A stretch of 64,000 nucleotides of DNA. Origin: Pinirhizobacter soli. GTDB lineage: Bacteria > Pseudomonadota > Gammaproteobacteria > Xanthomonadales > Rhodanobacteraceae. The stretch lies in assembly GCF_015905305.1 (NCBI RefSeq), contig NZ_JADZLQ010000003.1, positions 558,001 through 622,000 of the forward strand. The letters are read 5' to 3'. Each line of letters begins with the position of its first letter. Within the stretch, counting starts at the first letter, position 1. The notes below the pieces were generated by a model. It made no database searches, was not told where the DNA came from, and saw only the letters and a program-made list of their open reading frames with translations. This document shows positions 42,791 through 50,201 of the stretch, piece after piece. A program made the position numbers and the translations under genes.

Positions 42791-43212
42791 GCGGCCATGT
42801 CCTCCACGAACATCGCGGCCTTCACCTCACGGAGGAAGTCGCTGTAGTCGGTGATGTAGTCGGCCGGATCGTAGAACTGGTCGGCCAGCACCATCAGCAC
42901 GCAGTCATCGCTGAAGTCGTAGAGCTCGCGCCACACCATGCAGCCCAGCAGCAGGCCATGGCTGGGGTCGTCCAGCACGACCTCGGTCGGGCCGGTGCCG
43001 TCGTCCAGGAGCAGCTTCACCGAGCCGCGCACGCACACGGCCAGCTGGTTCAGGTGCCGGTGCGCATGTTGCCCGCGGTGCACTTTCTCGCGCGTGGCGA
43101 ATAGGTAGTACACGCGCTTTATCTCGAAAGGAACGTTCCGTTCCTGTTCGAGCGCGACCAGCATGCCGCGATGGTCGCCATGCTTCTGCAACTGGATGCG
43201 TTGAATTTCCAT
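42775..43212 (-). CDS. fdtA: dTDP-4-oxo-6-deoxyglucose 3,4-ketoisomerase (FdtA/QdtA-like)
   Basis: 145 residues, single cupin domain. 'IQLQKHGDHRGMLVALEQERNVPFEIKRVYYLFATREKVHRGQHAHRHLNQLAVCVRGSVKLLLDDG' (in pieces) is the family signature, including the RGxHAHR-type active-site His pair (RGQHAHRHLNQ). It isomerises the 4-keto to a 3-keto sugar nucleotide ahead of amination by FdtB. First gene of the long minus-strand operon. FdtA and QdtA differ by C4 stereochemistry, which cannot be told here. No RmlA/RmlB gene is in the window. Confidence 0.87.
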   Translation of the reverse strand: MEIQRIQLQKHGDHRGMLVALEQERNVPFEIKRVYYLFATREKVHRGQHAHRHLNQLAVCVRGSVKLLLDDGTGPTEVVLDDPSHGLLLGCMVWRELYDFSDDCVLMVLADQFYDPADYITDYSDFLREVKAAMFVEDMAACLSR

Positions 43213-43272
43213 GGGCCTTGGCCAGTTCTCGCGATGCACGGGGACAACCCTCGTGATTGAGTGCCGGCCGCA

Positions 43273-43346
43273 TGGGGAAAGGTTGCGCGGCTCCCACAGC
43301 GGGTCTGTTGTCGCTGCATGCAACCTTCCGGGACACCCCTGGCACT
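43273..43346. promoter_or_regulatory. Shared polysaccharide-locus promoter motif, copy 2
   Basis: The gap between fdtA and the cytochrome b561 gene holds ATGGGGAAAGGTTGC (43272-43286), GCAACC (43320-43325) and TGGCACT (43340-43346). AAGGTTGC and GCAACCTT form a perfect 8-bp inverted pair. The block order and the 14-base CAACC-to-TGGCACT spacing equal those at 25600-25625. Being in a divergent region, it may also affect the redox operon. Confidence 0.5.
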
Positions 43347-43442
43347 CACTGACACCAAGCGCCCACTGGCGGGGCCGGCCTTTTAGGCTCGGCGCTGCGG
43401 GGAACAGGGCAAACGTGGTGACGACGAAGGGTAGTGAAGGCC

Positions 43443-43997
43443 ATGGCACCGGAGACCAACGAGAGCGCCCCGGCGCGCCCCAGGAAATTGGTGGCCTTGC
43501 ATTGGCTCACCGTACTTTGCGTGTTGCTGGCGGCGACGTTCATCCTGACCCGCGATCAGCTCGATGGCCGGACGGTGCGCCTGTGGCTGCTTGAGCTACA
43601 CCGCCACTTCGGCCTGATCGTCCTCCTTTTGTTCTTCGTACGGGTGGCGCTGCGCATTCGCCTGGGCAAGCTTCCACCGACTCACGAATCCCATTGGACG
43701 CTGCGCTGGGTTGCAGGCCTGACCCATGTGGCGCTCTACGCGATCCTGCTGGTGCTGCCGCTGTTGGGCTGGACCTTGAGCAATGCCCAGGACAAGCCGG
43801 TGCATTTCCTCGGGCTCACCTTGCCCGCCCTCGTCGCCGCCGACGAGGACCTCGCCGACCAGCTGCAGGCATGGCACATCGATGCCGCGTGGGTCCTGCT
43901 GGCCCTGGTTTGCCTGCACATCGCAGGTGCCCTTTATCACCATTTCGTGGTGCGCGACCGGGTGTTGCGCGCGATGTTGCCGGCGCGGCGCCGCTGA
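43443..43997 (+). CDS. Cytochrome b561
   Basis: 184 residues with four membrane helices. Haem-ligand histidines sit at the expected places: ALHWLTVL (helix 1), LHRHFGLIVLLLF (helix 2), THVALYAILLVLPLLGW (helix 3) and 'DAAWVLLALVCLHIAGALYHHF' (helix 4). It should shuttle electrons between quinol and a periplasmic acceptor in the inner membrane. First gene of a four-gene operon with a Cyc2-like porin and cytochrome c. ATG 43443 is preferred; GTG 43434 is possible. Confidence 0.9.
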   Translation: MAPETNESAPARPRKLVALHWLTVLCVLLAATFILTRDQLDGRTVRLWLLELHRHFGLIVLLLFFVRVALRIRLGKLPPTHESHWTLRWVAGLTHVALYAILLVLPLLGWTLSNAQDKPVHFLGLTLPALVAADEDLADQLQAWHIDAAWVLLALVCLHIAGALYHHFVVRDRVLRAMLPARRR

Positions 43998-44029
43998 TGC
44001 CCGGCCTTTAACCGAGACAAGGAGTTTCC

Positions 44030-45397
44030 ATGTTGTCCACCACCATCCATCGCGCGACCCGTCGGCCACGCCCCTGGCAGCTGTGGTGCGCACTGGCGTT
44101 GTTGCTGTTGCTGGCAAGCGGCGGTGCGCAGGCGGTGCCGGCCTATGCACGGCAAACCGGTTCCTCATGCGCCGACTGCCACGCCGCTGCCTATGGCGGC
44201 GGCCCGGGCGGCCCGATGCTCACGCCCTATGGCTTGCGCTTCAAGATGGGCGGTTACACCGATACCGACGGCAACGGGACCAAGATCCCGGTGTCCATGC
44301 AGCTGACCGAAACCCATTCGGCCCCGGCCAAGGGCGACAGCACCACCAACCTTTCCGAAGGCGATCTCTACCTTGCCGGCCGCGTGTCCGACAACGTGGG
44401 CGGCTTCGTCAAGGTCGAGGCCGACCGCACCGGCCACAACACCTACAACACGGTATTGCGCAACGTGGATCTTCGTTTCGTGGCCAAGGAGCTGAAGTTT
44501 GCCGGCAAGGAACTTCTGCTTGGCGTGAGCGTCAACAACATGCCGGGCTTCGACGATCCCCTGAACGCGTTGTCGGCGTCGAACACGATCTCGCCCGCCG
44601 GCGTCACCGGCACCCTGCTGAACTTCTCAGCCTCCAATGCCCCGGCCAGCCGGGTGATCGGCGCCACGGTGTACGCGCTGTTCGATACCAACTGGTACGG
44701 CGAGGTGGGTACGTACAAGTCCATGCCCACATCGCTCCAGGACAATCTCGGCTTCAACGTCGCGGGCGATCCGGGCAAGCTCAGCGACACCGGCTACTTC
44801 CGCTTCGCGTACATGAAGGACATGAAGAGCCAGTACTTCTCCGCGGGCCTGGTGGGCCTCACCACCAAGCGCGAGCTCCCGCGCAACGGTGGGCCCAAGG
44901 ACGACATAAACGACCTCGGCTACGACGTCAGCTACCAGTACCTGGGCAACCGCGAGCACATCGTGCAGCTGTCTTATTCAAATATCCTGGAGAAGCGGAA
45001 ATACGGCAGCACGTTCGCCAGCCCCTCCGACCCGACGCTGTTTTCCCGCTCCCGCGGCAACGCACACGACCAGACGCTCACCGCTACGTACATCTTCAAG
45101 CAGAGCTACGGCGTGACCGTGAGCCACCTGCTCAGTACCGGTTCGCCCGATCCAGTGCGCTACACGCCCAATGGCGATCCGGACACCACGGCCAACCTGA
45201 TCAGCGTGTTCTGGGTGCCCTTCGGCAAGGACGACTCGTATATCCGCTGGGGCAACTTGAAGCTCTCGGCCACCTGGTTCCGCTTCACCAAGTTCAACGG
45301 CGCCACCAGCAATATCTTCGCCGCTCCCGTCGGTACCCCGATGACGAACCCCGGCGACTTCAACGCGTTCTCGGTCGCCGCGAGCCTTGCCTTCTAA
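44030..45397 (+). CDS. Cyc2-like fused monohaem cytochrome c-porin
   Basis: 455 residues. After a signal peptide (hydrophobic ALALLLLLASGGAQA) comes AVPAYARQTGSSCADCH with one c-type haem motif (C47, C50, H51), then 'LTPYGLRFKMGGYT' and about 380 residues of amphipathic strands ending in SLAF with a C-terminal Phe, i.e. an outer-membrane beta-barrel. The A-x-P-x-[FY]-A-R-Q-T-G before CxxCH, the single haem and the barrel are features of Cyc2, the outer-membrane Fe(II) oxidase/electron conduit of iron oxidisers. Function here (iron oxidation, other extracellular electron exchange) is inferred. The flanking cytochrome b561 and cytochrome c fit an electron path across the envelope. Confidence 0.8.
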   Translation: MLSTTIHRATRRPRPWQLWCALALLLLLASGGAQAVPAYARQTGSSCADCHAAAYGGGPGGPMLTPYGLRFKMGGYTDTDGNGTKIPVSMQLTETHSAPAKGDSTTNLSEGDLYLAGRVSDNVGGFVKVEADRTGHNTYNTVLRNVDLRFVAKELKFAGKELLLGVSVNNMPGFDDPLNALSASNTISPAGVTGTLLNFSASNAPASRVIGATVYALFDTNWYGEVGTYKSMPTSLQDNLGFNVAGDPGKLSDTGYFRFAYMKDMKSQYFSAGLVGLTTKRELPRNGGPKDDINDLGYDVSYQYLGNREHIVQLSYSNILEKRKYGSTFASPSDPTLFSRSRGNAHDQTLTATYIFKQSYGVTVSHLLSTGSPDPVRYTPNGDPDTTANLISVFWVPFGKDDSYIRWGNLKLSATWFRFTKFNGATSNIFAAPVGTPMTNPGDFNAFSVAASLAF

Positions 45398-45412
45398 ATC
45401 CATCACGGAGTA

Positions 45413-45808
45413 ATGCGTGTGACGAAGTTGATTTTGGGGATATCCGCCGCGGTCCTCGTTCTCGGCTGGATGCTTGCCCCACCCCCGGCCCTGGCGGGTG
45501 ACGCGGCCGCCGGGGCGGACGTCTTCAAGAAGGAATGCTCCGAATGCCACACCACGAAGGAAGGCCGCAACAAGAAGGGGCCAAGCCTGTTCGGCATTGT
45601 CGGGCGCAAGGCGGCCAGCATCCCGGACTTCAACTATTCCGATGCCCTGCGGGCCAGGACGGACTGGGTCTGGACGGCTGACAAACTGCACTGGTACCTG
45701 TCGCAGCCAGTGAAACAAGCCAACCCGGGTACCAAGATGAAATACGATGGGCTGGACGATCCAAAAGCCCTCGACGACCTCATCACTTACCTGGGCACCA
45801 ATCACTGA
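45413..45808 (+). CDS. Class I periplasmic cytochrome c
   Basis: 131 residues: signal peptide (LILGISAAVLVLGWMLAPPP, cleavage near ALAG), haem motif CSECH, 'KKGPSLFGIVGRKAASIPDFNYSDAL' and the distal Met in PGTKMKYDGL. This is the mitochondrial/c2-like type of small soluble cytochrome that ferries electrons in the periplasm. 15 bases downstream of the Cyc2-like gene and thus its probable redox partner, passing electrons to or from cytochrome b561 or an oxidase. Confidence 0.93.
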   Translation: MRVTKLILGISAAVLVLGWMLAPPPALAGDAAAGADVFKKECSECHTTKEGRNKKGPSLFGIVGRKAASIPDFNYSDALRARTDWVWTADKLHWYLSQPVKQANPGTKMKYDGLDDPKALDDLITYLGTNH

Positions 45809-45843
45809 AAACGTGGTGTGCAAGCCTTCCAAGGGGATTGGCG

Positions 45844-46572
45844 GTGGTTGCGGCTTGGTTCGCCGCCACCGGTATGCCCGTGCCTGTCCACGCCCAGTCC
45901 AATTTCAGCGGCCAGGTGGCCGTGGGCTCGCAACTGGTGGACCGGGGCCTGGCGATCACCTCTGCCCGACCCGTGGTGCAGGGCGCGGTGAACTGGGCCA
46001 CGCCTGATGGCTGGTCGGTGGGTGCCTCGGCCGGGGCGCTTATGAGCTCACCCGGGAATATCGCCGATTGGCTCGTGCAAGGCTCCCGTGCCTGGGTGGT
46101 TTCCACCGATTGGCAAGTCCAGGCCAGCGGGACCTATTACCGCTATACCCGGAGCGGCAGTTCCCGGGTGTATACCCGCGCCGAGGCCGGCATGGCCTGG
46201 ATATACCGCGACACACTCACCCTTTCCCTGTCGGCCGTCCGCGCCCTCCATTCGCCCGACCACGAGGTACGGCCGGGCGCTGACGTCGACTTCCGCTGGC
46301 CGCTACCCTGGAATTTAAGCTTTTCGGCCGGTGCAGGGGTCTCCCAGGCCCTGGTGCTGGTCGGCGGGTACTACGCCCATGGCGCCTGGGTGCGCTACCC
46401 CCGCCCACGGCTGGAAGTGCCCACCTACCGCTACGGCCACGTTGGGCTGGCCTGGGCCCACGGCCGCTGGCGGGTGGGGGTCGAACGGGTAGCCACCGAC
46501 CTCGGTGACCGGGCCCGTGAGGCAAACCTGGACGCCGCACCCTGGATAGGCACGGTTTCCCTGTCGTTTTAG
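45844..46572 (+). CDS. TorF-like putative outer-membrane porin
   Basis: 242 residues. 'MVAAWFAATGMPVPVHAQ' is a short signal, then 'NFSGQVAVGSQLVDRGLAITSARPVVQGAVNWATPDGWSVGASAGAL' (pieces) begins the TorF/gcw_chp family of putative porins, with repeated beta-strands and a C-terminal Phe (VSLSF). GTG 45844 with AGGGG 7 bases upstream is preferred over TTG 45838, which is too close to it. Last gene of the redox operon; a channel or structural role is possible. Confidence 0.7.
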   Translation: MVAAWFAATGMPVPVHAQSNFSGQVAVGSQLVDRGLAITSARPVVQGAVNWATPDGWSVGASAGALMSSPGNIADWLVQGSRAWVVSTDWQVQASGTYYRYTRSGSSRVYTRAEAGMAWIYRDTLTLSLSAVRALHSPDHEVRPGADVDFRWPLPWNLSFSAGAGVSQALVLVGGYYAHGAWVRYPRPRLEVPTYRYGHVGLAWAHGRWRVGVERVATDLGDRAREANLDAAPWIGTVSLSF

Positions 46573-46645
46573 CCGACGAAGGCAACCTTTTGGGGCTGGT
46601 ATGGTACTTACCGGCATTCAAGGCCATTGATACCCCGCCCAGCCC

Positions 46646-47230
46646 ATGAACGAAGCTGATCTCCAGGCTGACGCCACCGACCGCATGCTGCTTGAGCGCA
46701 TGGCGGCGGGCGACCGGGCCGCGCTGGGCGTGATGTACCGCGGCTATCACGGCCGTTTGTGCAGGTTCCTGTCGCGGCTTACCCGCCGTCCGGACGTGAT
46801 CGAGGAAGTGATCAACGATTGCTTCTGGATTGCCTGGCAAAAAGCCGGGACATTCCATGGCGATTCGCGCGTGTCCACGTGGATCATGGGCATCGCCTAC
46901 CGGTGTGGCCTGAAGGCGTTGCGCCAGCACGGCGATGAGCCGGTCGACGAAGACACGGTGCCGCAAGAACGCCTGCCTTCCCACGACCCGGGCGACGACC
47001 GCGAACTGCGCGACTGGCTGGGCAAGGGCCTGGAAAAGTTATCCGTGGACCAGCGCGTGGTGATCGAGCTGGTGTACGGCGTAGGCCACAGCCTGGACGA
47101 CGTGGCCGTGATCATGCAGTGCCCGGTTGGTACGGTGAAGGCACGGTTGTTCCATGCGCGGGTAAAATTGCGCAACGTGCTTCCCGCGCTGGCCGGCGAA
47201 CCGGCCCGACTGAAGGAGGGCGCGCCATGA
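46646..47230 (+). CDS. ECF-type RNA polymerase sigma factor
   Basis: 194 residues with both ECF regions: sigma2 'YRGYHGRLCRFLSRLTRRPDVIEEVINDCFWIAWQKAGTF' and 'STWIMGIAYRCGLKAL', and sigma4 'LSVDQRVVIELVYGVGHSLDDVAVIMQCPVGTVKARLFHARVKL'. It directs transcription of an envelope regulon, probably including its own operon. ATGA overlap with the anti-sigma gene, which has the zinc-binding motif of its class. Confidence 0.92.
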   Translation: MNEADLQADATDRMLLERMAAGDRAALGVMYRGYHGRLCRFLSRLTRRPDVIEEVINDCFWIAWQKAGTFHGDSRVSTWIMGIAYRCGLKALRQHGDEPVDEDTVPQERLPSHDPGDDRELRDWLGKGLEKLSVDQRVVIELVYGVGHSLDDVAVIMQCPVGTVKARLFHARVKLRNVLPALAGEPARLKEGAP

Positions 47231-47859
47231 CGTTCACGATGGATACCAACCGGGATTGCGCCCGAGCGTGGGAGGCGATGCCTTCCGTGCTGCAGGAAAG
47301 CGCATCGTCGGAACAGAACGCCTGGCTGATGGACCACCTTGCCCATTGCCAGTCCTGCAGCGAGGACTACGCACAGCAGGAGCGCCTGCGCCTTGCCCTG
47401 TCGCTGCCGGCGGATATTCCCGTCGATCCAGCCGTGGGGTTGAAGCGCCTGCTGGCGCGGCTGGATGCCCCGGTACCGAAGCCCGTGGTGCAACGGGTAC
47501 GGAACGGCTGGCTGACGCGCGCCCTTGCCGCCGCGGTGCTGTTGCAGGCGCTTGCCATCGGCGCGCTCGGTGCAAGGTACTGGTCGGAAAGCAACAACCC
47601 GGCTTACCGGACCTTGAGCCAGGCGTCGGCGCCGGTACCTGCCGGTGCGTTGCATGTGGTGCCTGACGCCACCATGACCCTGGCCGACTGGAATGCGCTG
47701 CTGCATTCGTTGAACCTGCAGGTGGTGGGCGGTCCCAACGATGTAGGCGCCTATACCGTAGTGCCGTCGGGTGCACCGGCTACCGGTGCTCCCACCCTGC
47801 AAAAACTGCGCGCCACGCGGGGCATCCGCCTGGCCGAACCCGTCGCTTCGGTGCCATGA
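47227..47859 (+). CDS. Membrane anti-sigma factor with periplasmic I9-like domain
   Basis: 210 residues. Cytosolic ZAS-type zinc motif H37-x3-C41-x2-C44, one membrane segment near 98-115 (LTRALAAAVLLQALAIGALG), and a periplasmic C-terminal domain (about 145-206) reading LLHSLNLQVVGGPNDVGAYTV...KLRATRGIRLAEPV. The last part resembles the propeptide-type domain of subtilases, and the next gene encodes a subtilase whose own propeptide region has the same 'LN-x5-...-VQLAQPL' ending. Binding of protease or its propeptide site may control sigma release. ATGA overlaps on both sides. Confidence 0.8.
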   Translation: MTFTMDTNRDCARAWEAMPSVLQESASSEQNAWLMDHLAHCQSCSEDYAQQERLRLALSLPADIPVDPAVGLKRLLARLDAPVPKPVVQRVRNGWLTRALAAAVLLQALAIGALGARYWSESNNPAYRTLSQASAPVPAGALHVVPDATMTLADWNALLHSLNLQVVGGPNDVGAYTVVPSGAPATGAPTLQKLRATRGIRLAEPVASVP

Positions 47860-49163
47860 AAACAGGCGTACTGGCGCTGGGCGCCATATTGATGGCGTTG
47901 GGCGGGTGCGCGACATCGCGACCGGTCACGGCACCTGTTGCAGACACCACCAACCCGGGCGTTACCAGCGGCGAGGGTGTGGCCAGCATGGATGCAGCGC
48001 GCGACATCGTGCTGGCGGTGGACAACCCGATCGATCCACCGTCCATGCACGCAGGCTCCAGCGTGCTCGGCTACGCGCCGTCGAAGAAATACGACGCCGG
48101 CCAGCGCGCGGTGCTCACGATTGAAGCATTGAAGCAGGGCTACCGAATGCGCCAGGTGGCCGGGTGGCCGATCAAGGCGCTGAACGTGTATTGCGTAGTG
48201 CTGGAACCGCCACTGGGCATGAGCCGCGACGAGCTATTGAGTGCACTGGCCAAGGACGACCGCGTGCAACTGGCGCAGCCCCTGCAGGACTACCGGACCT
48301 ATGCCGAAGCGCCGGCGGATGGCCGGCACTACAACGATCCCTACGAAAACCTGCAGCGCGGCTTCACCGAGACCGATGCCGCCGTGGCTCACAATATAAG
48401 CCAGGGTGATCGCGTGGACGTGGCCGTGGTGGACACCGGGGTGGATGCAACGCACCCGGACCTGGCTGCCAGCATCCACGACACGCACAATGTCGTGGAC
48501 AACGACCTGGTTTCGTTCGCACGTGACAGCCACGGTACCGAGGTCGCCGGGGTGATCGCGGCGGTCGGCGACAACCACCAGGGCATCGTCGGCATGGCGC
48601 CGAAGGCTTCCCTGAGCATCTACAAGGCGTGCTGGTATCCGCCAAAGGGCAGCAACGGCGCCCGATGCAACTCCTTCACCCTGGCCCGCGCGTTGGCGGC
48701 GATCGGCGAGACCGACGCGCGCATTATCAACCTTAGCCTGGGCGGACCCTCCGATCCGTTGCTCACGCGGCTACTGGACGTATTGCTTGCCCAGGGCCGC
48801 ATCGTGGTGGCAGCCATGCCCCCGGAAGGCGGCAACGGCGGCTTTCCCGACAACGCCCCGGGGGTGATCGTGGTGCGGACCAGCAACGCCGCGGCGGCCC
48901 CACCCGGCGTGCTCAGTGCGCCGGGCACCGACATCCTGACCACGCAACCTTCCGGCGGCTACGACTTCACCTCCGGCTCGTCGATGGCGGCGGCGCATGT
49001 GAGCGGCATCATCGCGCTGATGCTGTCCATGGCACCGAAGCTCGATGCGCGCACCGTTCACCAGCTCCTGCAGCAAAGCAGCAAGGCCTCCGGCGGCGTC
49101 ACCCAGGTGAACGCCGCCGGTGCCGTTGAGGCGTTGGAACTACGCGAGAAAGCCGCGCGGTAG
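47856..49163 (+). CDS. S8 (subtilisin-like) serine protease lipoprotein
   Basis: 435 residues. Lipobox LGGC18 gives a lipid-anchored envelope protease. A propeptide-like region (about 90-150) precedes the catalytic domain with D193 in VVDTGVDATHPD, H226 in DSHGTEVAG and S376 in TSGSSMAAAH. The usual oxyanion Asn of 'AAGN' is not apparent (VVAAMPPEGGNGG), so activity may be altered. Third gene of a sigma/anti-sigma/protease operon with ATGA coupling, which suggests that it acts in the same envelope-stress circuit. Confidence 0.88.
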   Translation: MKTGVLALGAILMALGGCATSRPVTAPVADTTNPGVTSGEGVASMDAARDIVLAVDNPIDPPSMHAGSSVLGYAPSKKYDAGQRAVLTIEALKQGYRMRQVAGWPIKALNVYCVVLEPPLGMSRDELLSALAKDDRVQLAQPLQDYRTYAEAPADGRHYNDPYENLQRGFTETDAAVAHNISQGDRVDVAVVDTGVDATHPDLAASIHDTHNVVDNDLVSFARDSHGTEVAGVIAAVGDNHQGIVGMAPKASLSIYKACWYPPKGSNGARCNSFTLARALAAIGETDARIINLSLGGPSDPLLTRLLDVLLAQGRIVVAAMPPEGGNGGFPDNAPGVIVVRTSNAAAAPPGVLSAPGTDILTTQPSGGYDFTSGSSMAAAHVSGIIALMLSMAPKLDARTVHQLLQQSSKASGGVTQVNAAGAVEALELREKAAR

Positions 49164-49181
49164 ATTCCAACCGATGCACTG

Positions 49182-50201
49182 TCAGTGCGGATGTGCCGCC
49201 GCGTGGAACTCCACCCAAAGGCCCAGGTCGCCGTGGGTCGGTGCAAGGAAGGAATTACCCAGCGGCCCCTGGTAGCCCTTGAGCTTTGTCTCGTAACCCC
49301 TTTCCACCCATCGCTGGGCGCGTGGAAGGTTGTCCACCGCGACGCTTACGCCCAGTACTTGCGGGCCGCCGGCAGCCAGTGCATCGGTAGCCACGCCCGG
49401 GCCATCGGGCTGCAGCACGAACACGTGCGTTCCCTTCGCTTCGACGTCGTACCCGCGGGCGGCGACGTTCGCCAGGCGAACGGGCGAGGCATGGCTGAAA
49501 CCCATCTTCGCCAGCTGTTTTCGATCGCTCTCAGCATCGGCGGACAACAACCACACAGCATCGAGCGACTTGGCGGTGTTCGGGTGCACGCGCGCCGCCG
49601 CGTCGTCGGCAACGCTGTCCGCCGCGGTGGGAGGAGGGGAGTAGTAGATGAAGAACAGGAAGCTGGACAACGGCTGCTTGTCGAAGGCGAAGAGACGCCA
49701 GCGCGGCGGGTGTCCGGCACCCTGGCCATCAGGGTCGTTGGCTGGGGCCGAGAAGATATCCGTCGGCGCAAAGCCTTCGCCCTTGAGGAAATCGCGCGCA
49801 CCGTCGAGCTGATTCGTTCCCAGGCCGAACGTACGGACGCCGGCACCGCCGTGGAGCAAGTCCTGGTCTGCCTTCGAGCCCGGATCCATGTCGGGATGGG
49901 GTCGGGTGAGCGTTTCCAGTTCAATGAAACTTCGGTCGGCCATTCGCACGTAGCGGTTTGCGATGCCTGCTGGATCCCGTCCCGGTCGCACCTGGAAGCC
50001 AAGCTTCACCGTCATCACGGCTGTGCCGCGGTCCATGTCCGGTGCCCACAGGAGCACGTGGTCCACGCGGGCGGAGCCTGGCAGGCCTGGCGCGGAAGCT
50101 TGCCTGCCCGGTGGCGATGCCACTGCGCCGAAGGACATACCTGCCGTGCCGATCGCCGCGATCGCGACCATGATTCCTAAACGCACACTCGGTGAGCTCA
50201 T
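49182..50201 (-). CDS. VOC/glyoxalase-like family protein, secreted
   Basis: 339 residues. After a signal peptide (hydrophobic LGIMVAIAAIGTAGMSFGAV) the protein shows VOC-like pairs of beta-alpha-beta-beta-beta units ('ARVDHVLLWAPDMDRGTAVMTVKLGFQV', 'SFIELETL', 'VLGVSVAVDNLPRAQRWVERGYETKLKGYQGPLGNSFL'). VOC metalloenzymes include glyoxalases and dioxygenases. ATG 50201 has GGGGA upstream and overlaps the hydrolase stop as TGATG; ATG 50216 is less likely. Operon with an alpha/beta hydrolase, divergent from an AraC regulator. Confidence 0.75.
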   Translation of the reverse strand: MSSPSVRLGIMVAIAAIGTAGMSFGAVASPPGRQASAPGLPGSARVDHVLLWAPDMDRGTAVMTVKLGFQVRPGRDPAGIANRYVRMADRSFIELETLTRPHPDMDPGSKADQDLLHGGAGVRTFGLGTNQLDGARDFLKGEGFAPTDIFSAPANDPDGQGAGHPPRWRLFAFDKQPLSSFLFFIYYSPPPTAADSVADDAAARVHPNTAKSLDAVWLLSADAESDRKQLAKMGFSHASPVRLANVAARGYDVEAKGTHVFVLQPDGPGVATDALAAGGPQVLGVSVAVDNLPRAQRWVERGYETKLKGYQGPLGNSFLAPTHGDLGLWVEFHAAAHPH

